A stretch of 64,000 nucleotides of DNA. It comes from Paenibacillus sp. MAEPY2. GTDB taxonomy: Bacteria > Bacillota > Bacilli > Paenibacillales > Paenibacillaceae. Below, in pieces: positions 9,576 to 18,814 of this stretch (positions within the stretch are counted from its first letter, which is position 1; each line of letters opens with the position of its first letter). Location: positions 1 through 64,000 of the forward strand of contig NZ_AWUK01000017.1 of NCBI RefSeq assembly GCF_000499205.1, written 5' to 3'. A program made the translations under genes and the position numbers. The notes under the pieces were generated by a model. The model ran no database searches, was not told the DNA's origin, and was given only the letters and a program-made list of their open reading frames with translations.

Positions 9576-9820
9576 ATGAGAGACATGTGTCACCAGCAGT
9601 AGTATGGATACAGGCCAACAACACTTCGCCCAAAGCTTCATTTCAGGCAAGTGAAAGCAGACACATACCTTAATGAACTTCAATTACAGGTAAAGAGCTT
9701 CTATGATGTGGCATATGTATGAAGATTGCCGGAATTAACCGGATTTCTCCCTGCACAGGAAATGAATTCGTCACAAACTGTACAGCATCACTACTGCGGA
9801 ATGCGGCCCAATAGGACAGC

Positions 9821-9985
9821 ACCCTCTCCTTCTCCCATCCAGACTATACTGTCGGTTCTGGAATTACACCAGATCAGCCATCTGCCATAGGCAGACGGGT
9901 CACGGACTTTGCATCAATGCTGGATAGATATCCTCACATACTGCATCACCGCCGGTAGGGAATTACACCCTGCCCTGAAGGATTC
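9821..9985 (-). promoter_or_regulatory. FMN riboswitch (RFN element)
   Basis: Read on the minus strand, the conserved RFN blocks appear in order: GGGCAGGGTGTAATTCCC, ACCGGCGGTGATGC, GTCCGTGACCCG, CTGGTGTAATTCCAGAACCGACAGTATAGTC and GGATGGGAGAAGG. The closing helix pairs CCTTC at the 5' end with GAAGG at the 3' end. It controls the rib operon in response to flavin mononucleotide. The terminator lies about 245 bases after the aptamer, a long gap that holds no gene. Confidence 0.95.
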
Positions 9986-10002
9986 GTTGCGTTATTAATT
10001 GG

Positions 10003-10031
10003 ATGTTAGCACTTTAACGCCAAAAAATCAA
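10003..10031 (-). promoter_or_regulatory. Probable sigma-A promoter of the rib operon
   Basis: On the minus strand, TTGATT (10026-10031) and TAACAT (10003-10008) are separated by exactly 17 bases, just upstream of the FMN aptamer. Both boxes resemble the TTGACA/TATAAT consensus. Confidence 0.65.
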
Positions 10032-10085
10032 TTGTTTTTTGTTCCTTTTTGTCACATACTAACTTTTAATAAGCTTAAGTGTAAA

Positions 10086-10117
10086 TAAAAACCGCTTCGC
10101 TAATTGCGAAACGGTTT
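10086..10117 (-). terminator. Terminator of ppiB
   Basis: Minus-strand AAACCGTTTCGC and GCGAAGCGGTTT form a 12-bp stem (one mismatch) around a short loop, followed by TTTATTT. It lies 18 bases after the ppiB stop. Confidence 0.85.
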
Positions 10118-10134
10118 GTGTACGGTCTTATGGA

Positions 10135-10566
10135 TTAAGCTTCTACAACTTCAACAGTTTCCATTTTGTCGCGACCTTCGAAAGCGTCTACGAACTCCAT
10201 ACCTTTGGTTACTTTACCAAATACAGTATGTTGTCCATCCAAATGTGGTTGCGGTTGGTAGCAGATGTAGAACTGGCTTCCGCCTGTGTTACGGCCTGCA
10301 TGTGCCATAGCCAATGTTCCGCGCTCATGTTTGTTCGGGTTGATTTCACAGTTGATTGTGTAACCTGGACCGCCGGCACCGCTACCGTTAGGGCATCCGC
10401 CTTGAGCTACAAAGCCCGGAATAACACGGTGGAATACAAGACCGTTGTAGAAACCGGAGTTAGCCAGTTTCTCAAAGTTTGCCACTGTGTTTGGAGCTTC
10501 TTGATCGAACAGATCGATTACAACTTCTCCGCCGTTTGCCATTTTGATTTTCGCTTGTTTCGCCAT
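10135..10566 (-). CDS. ppiB: Peptidyl-prolyl cis-trans isomerase (cyclophilin)
   Basis: Cytoplasmic cyclophilin that speeds proline isomerisation during protein folding. Signature residues are present: [13 protein letters not shown] (active Arg near residue 40), [19 protein letters not shown] and the substrate-site H in [12 protein letters not shown]. The chosen ATG at 10566 follows AAAGGAG and gives the normal 143-aa cyclophilin; an open extension to 10617 was rejected. It is monocistronic, flanked by the lysA and ppiB terminators. Confidence 0.95.
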   Translation of the reverse strand: MAKQAKIKMANGGEVVIDLFDQEAPNTVANFEKLANSGFYNGLVFHRVIPGFVAQGGCPNGSGAGGPGYTINCEINPNKHERGTLAMAHAGRNTGGSQFYICYQPQPHLDGQHTVFGKVTKGMEFVDAFEGRDKMETVEVVEA

Positions 10567-10724
10567 ATGTAAATGACTCCTTTCGTATTGACCATCGTTA
10601 ATGGTGCCAGAACGCATGACCCTGGGCCAAGCTTTATAGCACTTTTCTTAGTGTACACCGAAATTCGATTGATCGCAAAATAATCAGCAAGATTTTTTCG
10701 AAATCCTGGCTTAAAGACGCAAAA

Positions 10725-10757
10725 GAAGACAAAAAAGGATTGTCCTTTTTTGTCTTC
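10725..10757 (-). terminator. Terminator of lysA
   Basis: A nearly perfect 15-bp inverted repeat (GAAGACAAAAAAGGA and complement) with a 3-base loop, followed on the minus strand by TTTTG. It lies 35 bases after the lysA stop. Confidence 0.8.
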
Positions 10758-10791
10758 TTCATATAATAATGCTCCGCTATTTACATTTCAA

Positions 10792-12123
10792 TTAACGGAT
10801 AACTGGCTGTTTGGCAATGCGCTCAGGTACCAGATCATTCTGAATGATGTCCTGATACGTCTCACGGCGTACGACAACATCCCCTTGACCATCTTTGACA
10901 AACACCACTGCCGGACGACGGATCCGGTTATAGTTGCTGGCCATGGAGTAGTTATACGCGCCTGTGCAAGCTACTGCGAGCAAATCTCCGCTTTGCACTT
11001 TAGGCAGGTCCAGATCCCAGATCAACATATCGCCGCTCTCACAGCATTTACCTGCAACAGATACGGTCTCCTGGGCAGCTTCATTTGCACGGTTAGCCAA
11101 TACAGCTTCATATTTGGACTCATACAGTGCTGGACGTGGATTATCGGTCATCCCACCATCCACTGCCACGTATTTACGAACCCCCGGAATATCTTTGCTC
11201 GTTCCAACGGTGTAAAGCGTTGTTCCAGCTTCACCCACGATACTGCGGCCTGGTTCAACCCAGATCTCAGGCACAGCATAGCCGATTTGGGCAAAATGAT
11301 TTTTCACTGCATCCGTGATGGCTCTCACGTACTGTGAAACTTCAAGTGGCGTATCTCCATCGATATAACGGATACCGAAGCCACCGCCCAGGTTAACCAC
11401 TTTGAAAGCAACGTTAAGGCGCTCATGCACATCTGCTGCAAACTCAGCAACGCGCTGAACAGCCATTTGGAAGCCTTCAACCTCAAAAATTTGAGATCCG
11501 ATGTGTGAATGCACACCGAGCAATACCAGATTAGACTGCTTGGAAGCCAATTCGATAGCTTCAAATGCCGTTCCGTTTCCGATATCGAATCCAAATTTGG
11601 AATCTGTTTGTCCTGTCGAGATATATTCATGCGTATGCGCTTCAACACCAGGCGTCACACGCAGCAAGATGTTCACCTTGCGATTTTTGTCTGCGGCTAC
11701 AGCTTGCAGCAAGTGCAGTTCATTGAAGTTATCCACAACGAAGCAGCCAATCTCTGCATCAAGCGCCATTTCGATCTCTTCCAGCGTTTTGTTGTTACCG
11801 TGGAAGTGAATGCGCTCAGCCGGGAAGCCAGCTTGCAATGCCGTAAACAATTCCCCATCGGATACAACATCCAGGGAAAGTCCTTCTTCCGCAGCAAGAG
11901 CACACATAGCCATTACGCAGAATGCTTTACTTGCATAAGCCACCTGGAAGCCCAGGCCAGAAGCTCGGAATGCTTCCATGTACTCTCTGCAGCGCTCGCG
12001 AACCAATTGCTCGTCCACAACATACAGGGGAGTTCCAAATTGTTCTTTCAGGTCAGTTGCATCGACTCCGCCAATTTCCAGATGTCCCTGTGCATTTATT
12101 TTACTTGTACCATGTAAATACAT
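10792..12123 (-). CDS. lysA: Diaminopimelate decarboxylase
   Basis: PLP enzyme converting meso-diaminopimelate to L-lysine. Visible motifs are the PLP lysine in VAYASKAF, the HIGSQI motif, GGGFGIRY, EPGRSIVGEAG and the substrate-binding CCESGDML. The ATG at 12123 has GAGG ten bases ahead; an ATG three codons earlier (12132) has only one base spacing. As in B. subtilis, it lies immediately downstream of spoVAF, a link suited to spore metabolism because diaminopimelate and dipicolinate come from the same branch. Confidence 0.95.
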   Translation of the reverse strand: MYLHGTSKINAQGHLEIGGVDATDLKEQFGTPLYVVDEQLVRERCREYMEAFRASGLGFQVAYASKAFCVMAMCALAAEEGLSLDVVSDGELFTALQAGFPAERIHFHGNNKTLEEIEMALDAEIGCFVVDNFNELHLLQAVAADKNRKVNILLRVTPGVEAHTHEYISTGQTDSKFGFDIGNGTAFEAIELASKQSNLVLLGVHSHIGSQIFEVEGFQMAVQRVAEFAADVHERLNVAFKVVNLGGGFGIRYIDGDTPLEVSQYVRAITDAVKNHFAQIGYAVPEIWVEPGRSIVGEAGTTLYTVGTSKDIPGVRKYVAVDGGMTDNPRPALYESKYEAVLANRANEAAQETVSVAGKCCESGDMLIWDLDLPKVQSGDLLAVACTGAYNYSMASNYNRIRRPAVVFVKDGQGDVVVRRETYQDIIQNDLVPERIAKQPVIR

Positions 12124-12227
12124 ATTCTGCATTCCTCACTTTTTTATATACTGGAACAGCTGTTATTCCAATGATTTTACACCAGTATATCAAATTAGAA
12201 AATGAGAAGAATGGATTTTTCGGCTGA

Positions 12228-13895
12228 TCATTTGTGTTTTTTACTTTTTTCCAGTTTCCCGTCTGGATCATTGTCCATTTTGGTATTGTCACGCGTTTTA
12301 TTGATTGAAGGACGTTTTTTATTCTCCAACAGCGGTAAACGGAACAAAAAGTTACCCAAAGCCTTTGCATTAAACGGTATGAACGGCCAGAGATACGAAG
12401 AGTTGTAAGAGCGATGCAAGGTGAGAGCTACGATTATAAACGTCGTCCCGGCAACGAATCCAGGAACCTTGAACATCGCCACAGCCACCAACAAGAACAA
12501 CCTGACCAACCGGTTTGCCAAACCAAGCTCATAACTGGGGGTTGCAAACATGCCGATCGCGGCGATAGCCATATACAGTACAACTTCATTCACAAAATAA
12601 CCCGTTTTCACAGCGATATCCCCGACCAAAATGGCCGCAATCAAACCCATGGCCGAAGCGAGTGGAGTAGGGGTATGTACTGCTGCCATCCGTAATAAAT
12701 CCACCCCGAATTCAATAAGCAGGAACTGCAAAATTAGCGGCAATTTTGCATTCTCGTGAGGACCGATGAACTCCATTCCTGTTGGTTTGATGGCAGGGTC
12801 AATAACCATTAACAACCATAACGGCAGCAGGAAAAGCGAAATCAGAATACCTCCAAATCGTACCCAGCGCAGATAGGTTCCCATAAACGCTGTCTGTCTG
12901 TTCTCTTCCGCATGCTCGCATAAGTCAAAAAAAGTCGTCGGCAGAATCATCACACTGGGTGATGTATCTACAAAAATAACAACCCGTCCGTCCATCAGAT
13001 GGGAAGCCGTCACATCCGGTCGTTCCGAATAGCGAACCAACGGATACGGGTGCCATCCCTTGTTAATAATCGCCTCTTCAAGCTGCTTATCGGCAGCGGG
13101 GATGCCGTCGATATTCACACGTTTGATCTTTTCACGAACGGAATCCACTTGAACCTTGTCCACGATATCGTCAATATATACAACACAGACATCCGTTTGA
13201 GATCTCCGCCCAACCTGCATAATTTCAAATTTTAATCCAGGGTCCCGTATTCTTCGACGCACTAACGCCACGTTGGTCAGAAGTGTCTCCGTGAACCCGT
13301 CTCTTGAACCACGCACCACTCTCTCCAGCGAAGGTTCCTCTGGTGAACGTACCGGATAGCTACGCGTATCCATAATGATGACGGAACGATCCCCTTCAAC
13401 AAACATGGCACTCATGCCTGTGAGGACCTTGTTGATGACGGCACTCATTTTCTCCACTCGCTCAACTTGAATATGAGGAATGTAACATTCGAAATACGAC
13501 TTTAACGCATGTCCGGACACTTGCTCCGGTGTAAGATAGGTTAACCTTTTTAATACCTCGAGCAAAATCTCATCTTTCGCAAATCCAGTCAGCAGCAACA
13601 ATCCAACGCGTTTGCCGCCCAAGACCATTTCCCTCATATTCACATCAAAGGACTCTCCAAGTCCCAACACTTGCTGAAGCGTGTATTTGTTATCACTCAT
13701 GCGAGGGGAGATATCGTCGTTTTCCTGCCAATATTTCACCGATTCCTCAATACTGTCAGACATTTCATTTTGCTTCTTCTTTTCGTGAGCCTTCTTTTCT
13801 TCTTCCTCCTGAATCTCATAATTAGATTTAGGCATCTTCTCTTCGGATGCTACTTCGTTGGAGTCCTGTCCGTCTTTGCCCGATCGTACGTCCAT
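12228..13895 (-). CDS. spoVAF: Stage V sporulation protein AF (GerA-family)
   Basis: SpoVAF belongs to the GerA/SpoVAF family and affects germination in Bacillus spores. The 555-aa protein has a charged N-terminal extension (about residues 1-50), a cytoplasmic domain of about 250 residues (VNMREMVLGGKRVGLL, MDTRSYPVRSPEEPS, GSRDGFTETLL) and five to six membrane segments from about residue 345 to 490, ending in a basic tail. The ATG follows AAAGGAGGATGG. It follows spoVAB directly; spoVAC, AD and AE are not between them. Confidence 0.93.
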   Translation of the reverse strand: MDVRSGKDGQDSNEVASEEKMPKSNYEIQEEEEKKAHEKKKQNEMSDSIEESVKYWQENDDISPRMSDNKYTLQQVLGLGESFDVNMREMVLGGKRVGLLLLTGFAKDEILLEVLKRLTYLTPEQVSGHALKSYFECYIPHIQVERVEKMSAVINKVLTGMSAMFVEGDRSVIIMDTRSYPVRSPEEPSLERVVRGSRDGFTETLLTNVALVRRRIRDPGLKFEIMQVGRRSQTDVCVVYIDDIVDKVQVDSVREKIKRVNIDGIPAADKQLEEAIINKGWHPYPLVRYSERPDVTASHLMDGRVVIFVDTSPSVMILPTTFFDLCEHAEENRQTAFMGTYLRWVRFGGILISLFLLPLWLLMVIDPAIKPTGMEFIGPHENAKLPLILQFLLIEFGVDLLRMAAVHTPTPLASAMGLIAAILVGDIAVKTGYFVNEVVLYMAIAAIGMFATPSYELGLANRLVRLFLLVAVAMFKVPGFVAGTTFIIVALTLHRSYNSSYLWPFIPFNAKALGNFLFRLPLLENKKRPSINKTRDNTKMDNDPDGKLEKSKKHK

Positions 13896-13921
13896 TTCCC
13901 ATCCTCCTTTGGCCTAACGTT

Positions 13922-14350
13922 CTAACGCTGGTATACAAAAAAGTCAAACAGGGAGCCTGTCATCTTCCCCAAAATCATGGCAAGCAGCAATCCAAACAAA
14001 TAAGATTTCATGCCCAGTCGTTTCGCCAGTACAGGAAGTACATTAAGCACTTCCGTGAGTGCCGCAGCAAGCAGACCAATGAACACACCGCAAAATAGTC
14101 CGATGATCGGGCTGAGCAGCAGTACGCCATGTACTTTCCAGTGCCAAAAATCCGCAACGGTACCGAGCAGCGAACCTCCGATCAAGGCCCCTTCATACCA
14201 ATGGGTTTTATCGTAAGTACGCGTAAGCTGCGCCAATCTGGGGATCATATCGAGCACGAGAATCAGCGCAATTACACCACTTCCTACGGCGATTCCCCCC
14301 GCAATTCCCAGCACAATGCTGATTGCTCCGTTAAGAACGCTCATCCGCAT
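13922..14350 (-). CDS. spoVAB: Stage V sporulation protein AB
   Basis: Small integral membrane protein (four hydrophobic segments) of the spoVA operon, part of the system tied to dipicolinic acid movement into and out of the spore. The sequence matches SpoVAB (GGIAVGSGVIALILVLDMIPRL near the N-terminus). Its start lies inside the end of spoVAA (20-base overlap). ATG codons at 14350 and 14344 are both possible; the second has better spacing to GGGAG. Confidence 0.9.
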   Translation of the reverse strand: MRMSVLNGAISIVLGIAGGIAVGSGVIALILVLDMIPRLAQLTRTYDKTHWYEGALIGGSLLGTVADFWHWKVHGVLLLSPIIGLFCGVFIGLLAAALTEVLNVLPVLAKRLGMKSYLFGLLLAMILGKMTGSLFDFFVYQR

Positions 14351-14987
14351 TCATCTCCCTGCGTTCCTCTTCATGCATACGTTCGGTTTCTTCAATCACT
14401 ACATACTTGTCTACATTTTGCTGATATAGGAACATTTCTACTTCCAAAGGGGTAGGTTCTTCATTCCACTTTTTCTTGAATAAATGATTGAAGAACACGG
14501 CCATACCAAACCCGATCCCGATAGAATACGCCACCTGAAACAGATACGGATGCTCATCCCTGCGGCCTGTAATCATCTCTACAATTCGAATCTGAACTTC
14601 CTGCATGTTGACGTCCGCATGAAAATTCATAATAGTCAATGCTGATCCAAAGAAAAGCAGCAGCCACACCAAGATGAACAGAGATTTGGATGGCTTGCCA
14701 CTTCCCGCAACCACCTCAACAAGCGTATGGCCCGATCCGATTAATTCAACGGTGACATCTGGCAAGACCCGACGGATCTGAGGAATGATCTGCAATATAT
14801 CAATGAGGATTAGATTGCCGTCCTCCGGTCCGGGGTGTAGCAATTCGAGCTCAAGCAGCCTTCTTTCCTGTTCTTCGGGAGAGGTGAGCAAGTGAGCGAC
14901 ATCTCCAAGCTTGACGCTTCGGCCCCTCTGGATGCGAATACGGCTGCGCAAACGAACATAGACCATTGGAGTGGGTGTCAGTGACAT
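14331..14987 (-). CDS. spoVAA: Stage V sporulation protein AA
   Basis: First gene of the spoVA operon. The cytoplasmic N-terminal half (about residues 1-100) begins TPTPMVYVRLRSRIRI and is followed by two membrane segments (about residues 100-118 and 150-170), as in SpoVAA proteins. A GTG at 14996 extends the frame, but the ATG at 14987 sits 8 bases after GGAG, giving 218 aa. It overlaps spoVAB by 20 bases. In Bacillus the operon is read by sigma-G in the forespore. Confidence 0.92.
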   Translation of the reverse strand: MSLTPTPMVYVRLRSRIRIQRGRSVKLGDVAHLLTSPEEQERRLLELELLHPGPEDGNLILIDILQIIPQIRRVLPDVTVELIGSGHTLVEVVAGSGKPSKSLFILVWLLLFFGSALTIMNFHADVNMQEVQIRIVEMITGRRDEHPYLFQVAYSIGIGFGMAVFFNHLFKKKWNEEPTPLEVEMFLYQQNVDKYVVIEETERMHEEERREMNADERS

Positions 14988-15018
14988 CCGAAACACTCCT
15001 TTACTGCGTAATTTAGGT

Positions 15019-15048
15019 TAGTATTTGAAGAATGTGCAAATTTATTAC
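15019..15048 (-). promoter_or_regulatory. Candidate sigma-G promoter of spoVA
   Basis: The minus strand shows GTAATA (15043-15048), a 17-base spacer and AATACTA (15019-15025), resembling the forespore consensus TGAATA-N17/18-CATACTA. It lies 31 bases before the spoVAA start. The match is partial. Confidence 0.35.
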
Positions 15049-15059
15049 ATTCTGTTGGA

Positions 15060-15400
15060 AAAAGGTTGTGTGGACCCTGCGGGCGCTTCGGGATGGATCG
15101 GCCATCGGTCGCTGTTGCACCAGGTTAGTAGGGGAAATACACGCGGGCACTCCAGCAGCAGACCAACCTTCCGATCGCTGTTGTCTCCAAATTTTCTTGA
15201 TTTGTTTCTAATAATGTATAAATTTAGAGAAAAAGGCGAGCGCTTCGCTTCTTCAGGTTTATTCTGCCGCTTACGTTGCTAGTGTATTAGAAACCATTTC
15301 GGGCTTCGCTCCTTTGTCCGATTCCATCCCTCCGCTGCACGGGTCCCTTTTTTTCCAAAGGTCTGCAATAAATATGCTGGGGAGTGGTAGTAGGAGATTT
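15060..15400. repeat. Probable dispersed intergenic repeat region
   Basis: This part of a roughly 550-base gene-free stretch (14988-15540) has a GC-rich block unlike the flanking AT-rich DNA. A near-duplicate 12-mer occurs twice in direct orientation, CGGTCGCTGTTG at 15106 and CGATCGCTGTTG at 15172. Open frames here lack ribosome binding sites and protein-like composition. I infer a multi-copy intergenic element; only a genome-wide search would show copies. Confidence 0.35.
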
Positions 15401-15540
15401 TATAAGCTGGGAATTAAGGCTATATTTCTTTGTCAGGATCCCTTTTTTCAGATTAAAAAAAGCCGCTAATTAGCGACGTATTGAGAAGAGAAAATCTTAT
15501 GGATAGACTGGTAATAAACTTGGGGATCGGGCTTTTTTGT

Positions 15541-16452
15541 TCAATGTCTGATCCCCTCCTTATTTCTCAACTCCAATTCCCTTCTGAACTTTAACGGGGT
15601 GATTTGCATACTTTTGCGAAATTGGTTGATAAAATAACTCGTGCTATTAAAACCGACTTCATAAGCAATCTGAGTAATGCTATAATCTGGGATTTGTAAC
15701 AGCTCCACGCTCTTTCGGATGCGATAATCGATAACATATTGCATGGGTGTCGTCTTCAACATTTGCTTGAAATAACGGCATGTCTCCGAACGGCTTAACT
15801 GACCCGCCCTTGCTATATCCTCCAGTTTGATTGAATCGGCAAAGTGCATGTGAATCCATTCGACCATGTCCTTCATTCGCCTGCTTTTGAGGACTTCTGA
15901 TGGATCATATTCCAGCGCATAGCCACTCGTAATCAGATGTTTCCACATCGTCAAGAGGTGTGAAGCTACATTTATTTCGTACAATGGAGGCTGCTCATCC
16001 AGATTCTTTTTAATATCACGGATGGCGTCCAGGATTTGAGATCCCCAAGGTAGTTCCCCTTTGATCAGAAGATAAGGTAAATTCGTGGCTGAGATGTAAG
16101 GATGAACATACTGCACATATAACTCAGAAGGGACGACAAAATAGGGAGACAGGTTCAAACAGAGATAAATACAATTATTGTTCTTACGGTTGTCTTCTGC
16201 CATATGCATGGAACCACTGTTGATAAACAACCCGTCACCTTGTGACACAACGATCTTTTGATCATTCACATAAAAAAGAGCTTCTCCCTGGACAACCAAG
16301 ACAAACTGCAATTCATCATGCCAGTGTAAAGGAATATGCCCGTGAACATTGCGTACAATTGTGGTTTTATAACACGCCACAGGCAGTGTAACCGTACGAT
16401 GCTCCGTCAGCTCCCTCCCGTTTTGATCAATCCTGAATTCTGTCTTAAGCAT
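15541..16452 (-). CDS. AraC-family transcriptional regulator with cupin N-terminus
   Basis: 303-aa regulator: an N-terminal cupin sensor (about residues 20-100, with [20 protein letters not shown]) and a C-terminal AraC double helix-turn-helix (about residues 190-295, with [20 protein letters not shown]-type and [22 protein letters not shown] segments). It starts about 110 bases from the divergently transcribed DMT exporter, so it probably controls that gene in response to a small ligand; the ligand cannot be read from sequence. Confidence 0.9.
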   Translation of the reverse strand: MLKTEFRIDQNGRELTEHRTVTLPVACYKTTIVRNVHGHIPLHWHDELQFVLVVQGEALFYVNDQKIVVSQGDGLFINSGSMHMAEDNRKNNNCIYLCLNLSPYFVVPSELYVQYVHPYISATNLPYLLIKGELPWGSQILDAIRDIKKNLDEQPPLYEINVASHLLTMWKHLITSGYALEYDPSEVLKSRRMKDMVEWIHMHFADSIKLEDIARAGQLSRSETCRYFKQMLKTTPMQYVIDYRIRKSVELLQIPDYSITQIAYEVGFNSTSYFINQFRKSMQITPLKFRRELELRNKEGIRH

Positions 16453-16560
16453 ATTCTCTCATCTCAATATATTTATATTTATCTGTGCAATATTGATATT
16501 ATTATAGCCTATTTCATCTTAAGATATCACTATTCTTATATTAAGGTGAGGGCACTATCC

Positions 16561-17499
16561 ATGAAAATACCTATTCAAAGATCTAGAAAAACAGGCATCT
16601 TCTTCGTTCTTACAGGAGCGATATGCTGGGGCATTGGCGGAACGGTTTCTCAGAAGCTGTTTCAACAATACGGAATCGAAGTCAACTGGTTTGTAACGGT
16701 ACGACTGCTGATTGCCGGCATACTGCTTCTCGGAGTGCAATCCTTAACACCACGCCGCTGGCAAATTTTTGATATGTGGAAAAGCAGAAAAACAGCCTTG
16801 CAGCTAATCATTTTCGGTTTATTCGGGATGCTGGCTGTTCAGTATACGTACATGGCGTCCATTCAACATGGCAACTCCGCAGTAGCTACACTCCTTCAAT
16901 ATCTGTCACCTGTCATGATCATGATTTATATGATCTGGCGAAGACAGGCTGCTCTGACCAGAAAGGATGTTACATCAGCGATTCTGGCACTAAGCGGGTG
17001 TTTTCTTCTGCTGACAAATGGTTCTCTCTCCCAATTGTCTGTGGCGTTACCCGCAGTATTGTGGGGACTTTTATCCGGAGTTGCTGCTGCCTTCTATACC
17101 CTCTATGCTGTGAAACTGATTGAAAAGTTTGATTCACTGGTTGTGGTAGGCTGGGCAATGATTATCGGAGGGGCTGCACTGAGTCTCATCCACCCACCGT
17201 GGAAAATGGACTTTGTCAGCTTGCGTATGGAAACCTACGGATACTTGGCATTTACCATTATTTTTGGAACGATGATTGCATTCTGGTTCTATATCGAAAG
17301 TTTAAAAAGCCTGACAGCAAAAGAAACAAGTCTAATGGGAAGCGCTGAACCTCTTGCTGCCGTTGGCACGACAGTGATCTTGTTGAATGAACCTTTTGGT
17401 TTATTTCAATGGCTGGGGACCGCATGTATCATTGGATTGATCATACTGTTGCAGTCAAATCGCTCCAAACCCAAACCCATTCAAGTCAACGACAAATAA
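16561..17499 (+). CDS. DMT-superfamily transporter (EamA domains)
   Basis: 312-aa membrane protein with ten predicted hydrophobic segments arranged as two EamA repeats (about residues 10-145 and 155-300). Typical family traits are GxxWGxxG near residue 20 in the first segment and the Glu-Pro motif SAEPLAAVG near residue 262. Members export or import amino acids and metabolites; the substrate here is unknown. The ATG at 16561 follows AAGGTGAGG; the frame is open upstream into the AraC gene but that extension is not protein-like. Confidence 0.88.
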   Translation: MKIPIQRSRKTGIFFVLTGAICWGIGGTVSQKLFQQYGIEVNWFVTVRLLIAGILLLGVQSLTPRRWQIFDMWKSRKTALQLIIFGLFGMLAVQYTYMASIQHGNSAVATLLQYLSPVMIMIYMIWRRQAALTRKDVTSAILALSGCFLLLTNGSLSQLSVALPAVLWGLLSGVAAAFYTLYAVKLIEKFDSLVVVGWAMIIGGAALSLIHPPWKMDFVSLRMETYGYLAFTIIFGTMIAFWFYIESLKSLTAKETSLMGSAEPLAAVGTTVILLNEPFGLFQWLGTACIIGLIILLQSNRSKPKPIQVNDK

Positions 17500-17535
17500 C
17501 CTTCTTCGCATATAAATGCGCGATAGAAGGTTGTT
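17499..17535. terminator. Hairpin between DMT gene and sigF
   Basis: AACCTTCT...AGAAGGTT with an inner CGCAT/ATGCG stem lies between the convergent DMT and sigF genes. It has no good T-run on either strand, so a terminator role is only probable. Confidence 0.4.
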
Positions 17536-17588
17536 AGTTGTCGTATATTGCTGGTTTAACACCAATATTGTTGTCTGCAATCCAAAAA

Positions 17589-18344
17589 TCACTGTGCGAT
17601 CTGGTCGCGGATGGATTGAAGTATTTTTTTCTCCAGCCGTGACACCTGCACCTGGGATATGCCCAGCCTGCTGGCGACCTCGGACTGGGTCTGATCCCGA
17701 TAATACCGGAGGTATACAATCAGCCGTTCCCGTTCACTGAGACCGCCAATCGCTTCGTTAAGCGCAAGTTTGTCAAACCACCGTTCCTGAGACTCGTCGG
17801 CAATCTGGTCCATGAGTGTAATCGGATCGCCGTCATTCTCAAACACTGTCTCATGAATGGATGTCGGCGGTTTGTTGGCTTCCTGGGCAAATACCACTTC
17901 CTCCGGAGTTACCCCCAGTTCTGCAGCTACTTCCTTAATCGTTGGCAGACGATCGAGGTGTTTGGACAGTTCGTCCCTTTTTTTACGGACTTTATTCGCC
18001 ATTTCCTTGAGTGAACGACTGACCTTGAGTGTACCGTCATCCCGCAGGAAACGCTGAATTTCTCCGATAATCATCGGGACAGCATAGGTGGAAAACTTCA
18101 CATCATAACTGAGATCGAATTTATCCACCGATTTGAGCAGCCCGATACAACCAATCTGGAACAGATCTTCCGGCTCATATCCCCTGTTCATAAAACGTTG
18201 TACGACGGACCAGACGAGTCTGATGTTGCAGTTCACCAGCGTATCCCGCGCGACATGGTCACCCGACTGACTGAGCGCAATCAGCCGTTTGACCTCGGCA
18301 TCGTCCAAATAGGTCTGTGAAGACTGTTTCACTTCAGCATCCAT
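17589..18344 (-). CDS. sigF: RNA polymerase sporulation sigma factor F
   Basis: Forespore-specific sigma factor, the first compartment-specific regulator of sporulation. Regions are clear: 1.2/2 (about residues 14-100, with GYEPEDLFQIGCIGLLK and KFSTYAVPMIIGEIQRFLRD), 3 (residues 105-150) and 4 with the final HTH (TQSEVASRLGISQVQVSRLEKK, about residues 215-237). Length 251 aa is normal. It follows spoIIAB by 14 bases and ends the spoIIA operon; SpoIIAB holds it inactive until SpoIIAA releases it. Confidence 0.97.
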   Translation of the reverse strand: MDAEVKQSSQTYLDDAEVKRLIALSQSGDHVARDTLVNCNIRLVWSVVQRFMNRGYEPEDLFQIGCIGLLKSVDKFDLSYDVKFSTYAVPMIIGEIQRFLRDDGTLKVSRSLKEMANKVRKKRDELSKHLDRLPTIKEVAAELGVTPEEVVFAQEANKPPTSIHETVFENDGDPITLMDQIADESQERWFDKLALNEAIGGLSERERLIVYLRYYRDQTQSEVASRLGISQVQVSRLEKKILQSIRDQIAQ

Positions 18345-18358
18345 AAGAACACCAACCC

Positions 18359-18814
18359 CTAATTATACAATGCTTTCTTGGATTCGATCCTCTTCTTCAT
18401 CTTGATGGAGGTGCCTCTGCCGGGCTCACTGCTGACTTCGAATTCATCCATGAAGTTTTCCATAATGGTGAAACCCATGCCCGAGCGCTCAAGTTCGGGT
18501 TTGGACGTATACAGCGGCTGTTTGGCCAGTTCAAGATCTTCGATGCCTTCACCACGGTCTTCCACAATAATGGTAATCATGTCATCGCGAATCTCGGCTT
18601 GAATGGACACGACACCTTCCGGATTGTTATTGTAACCGTGGATGATGCTGTTCGTTACGGCTTCCGAGATGACCGTCTTCAGATCACTGAGCTCGTCCAT
18701 CGTAGGATCAAGCTGGGAGATGAAGGCAGCAACCGTCACCCGGGCGAACGATTCGTTCTCCGACTTGGCCGCGAATTGCAGATTCATGAAATTTGCCCCC
18801 GTTCCTTCATTCAT
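18359..18814 (-). CDS. spoIIAB: Anti-sigma F factor (serine kinase)
   Basis: GHKL-type ATPase that binds and inhibits sigma F and phosphorylates SpoIIAA. ATP-binding motifs are visible: the N-box [11 protein letters not shown] near residue 47, the G1 box [10 protein letters not shown] near residue 87, and [12 protein letters not shown] near residue 117. The ATG overlaps the spoIIAA stop (ATGA), has GGAGG seven bases ahead, and implies coupled translation. A second ATG nine codons in (18787) would match the shorter Bacillus N-terminus. Confidence 0.97.
   Translation of the reverse strand: MNEGTGANFMNLQFAAKSENESFARVTVAAFISQLDPTMDELSDLKTVISEAVTNSIIHGYNNNPEGVVSIQAEIRDDMITIIVEDRGEGIEDLELAKQPLYTSKPELERSGMGFTIMENFMDEFEVSSEPGRGTSIKMKKRIESKKALYN

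Noticed and set aside
9495-9683. 62-aa open frame in the rib leader
   Set aside because: Lies across the riboswitch terminator with no Shine-Dalgarno; more likely untranslated leader.
10750-11337. 195-aa plus-strand open frame
   Set aside because: Overlaps the lysA terminator and 3' end in antisense; no Shine-Dalgarno.
11509-12117. 202-aa plus-strand open frame across lysA
   Set aside because: Antisense to lysA and without start signals; composition not protein-like.
12101-12370. 89-aa minus-strand open frame between spoVAF and lysA
   Set aside because: Overlaps the spoVAF 3' end in another frame and the lysA start; no start signal.
15025-15282. 85-aa open frame in the spoVAA-AraC gap
   Set aside because: No ribosome binding site, overlaps the probable sigma-G promoter and the GC-rich repeat block; translation lacks any family features.
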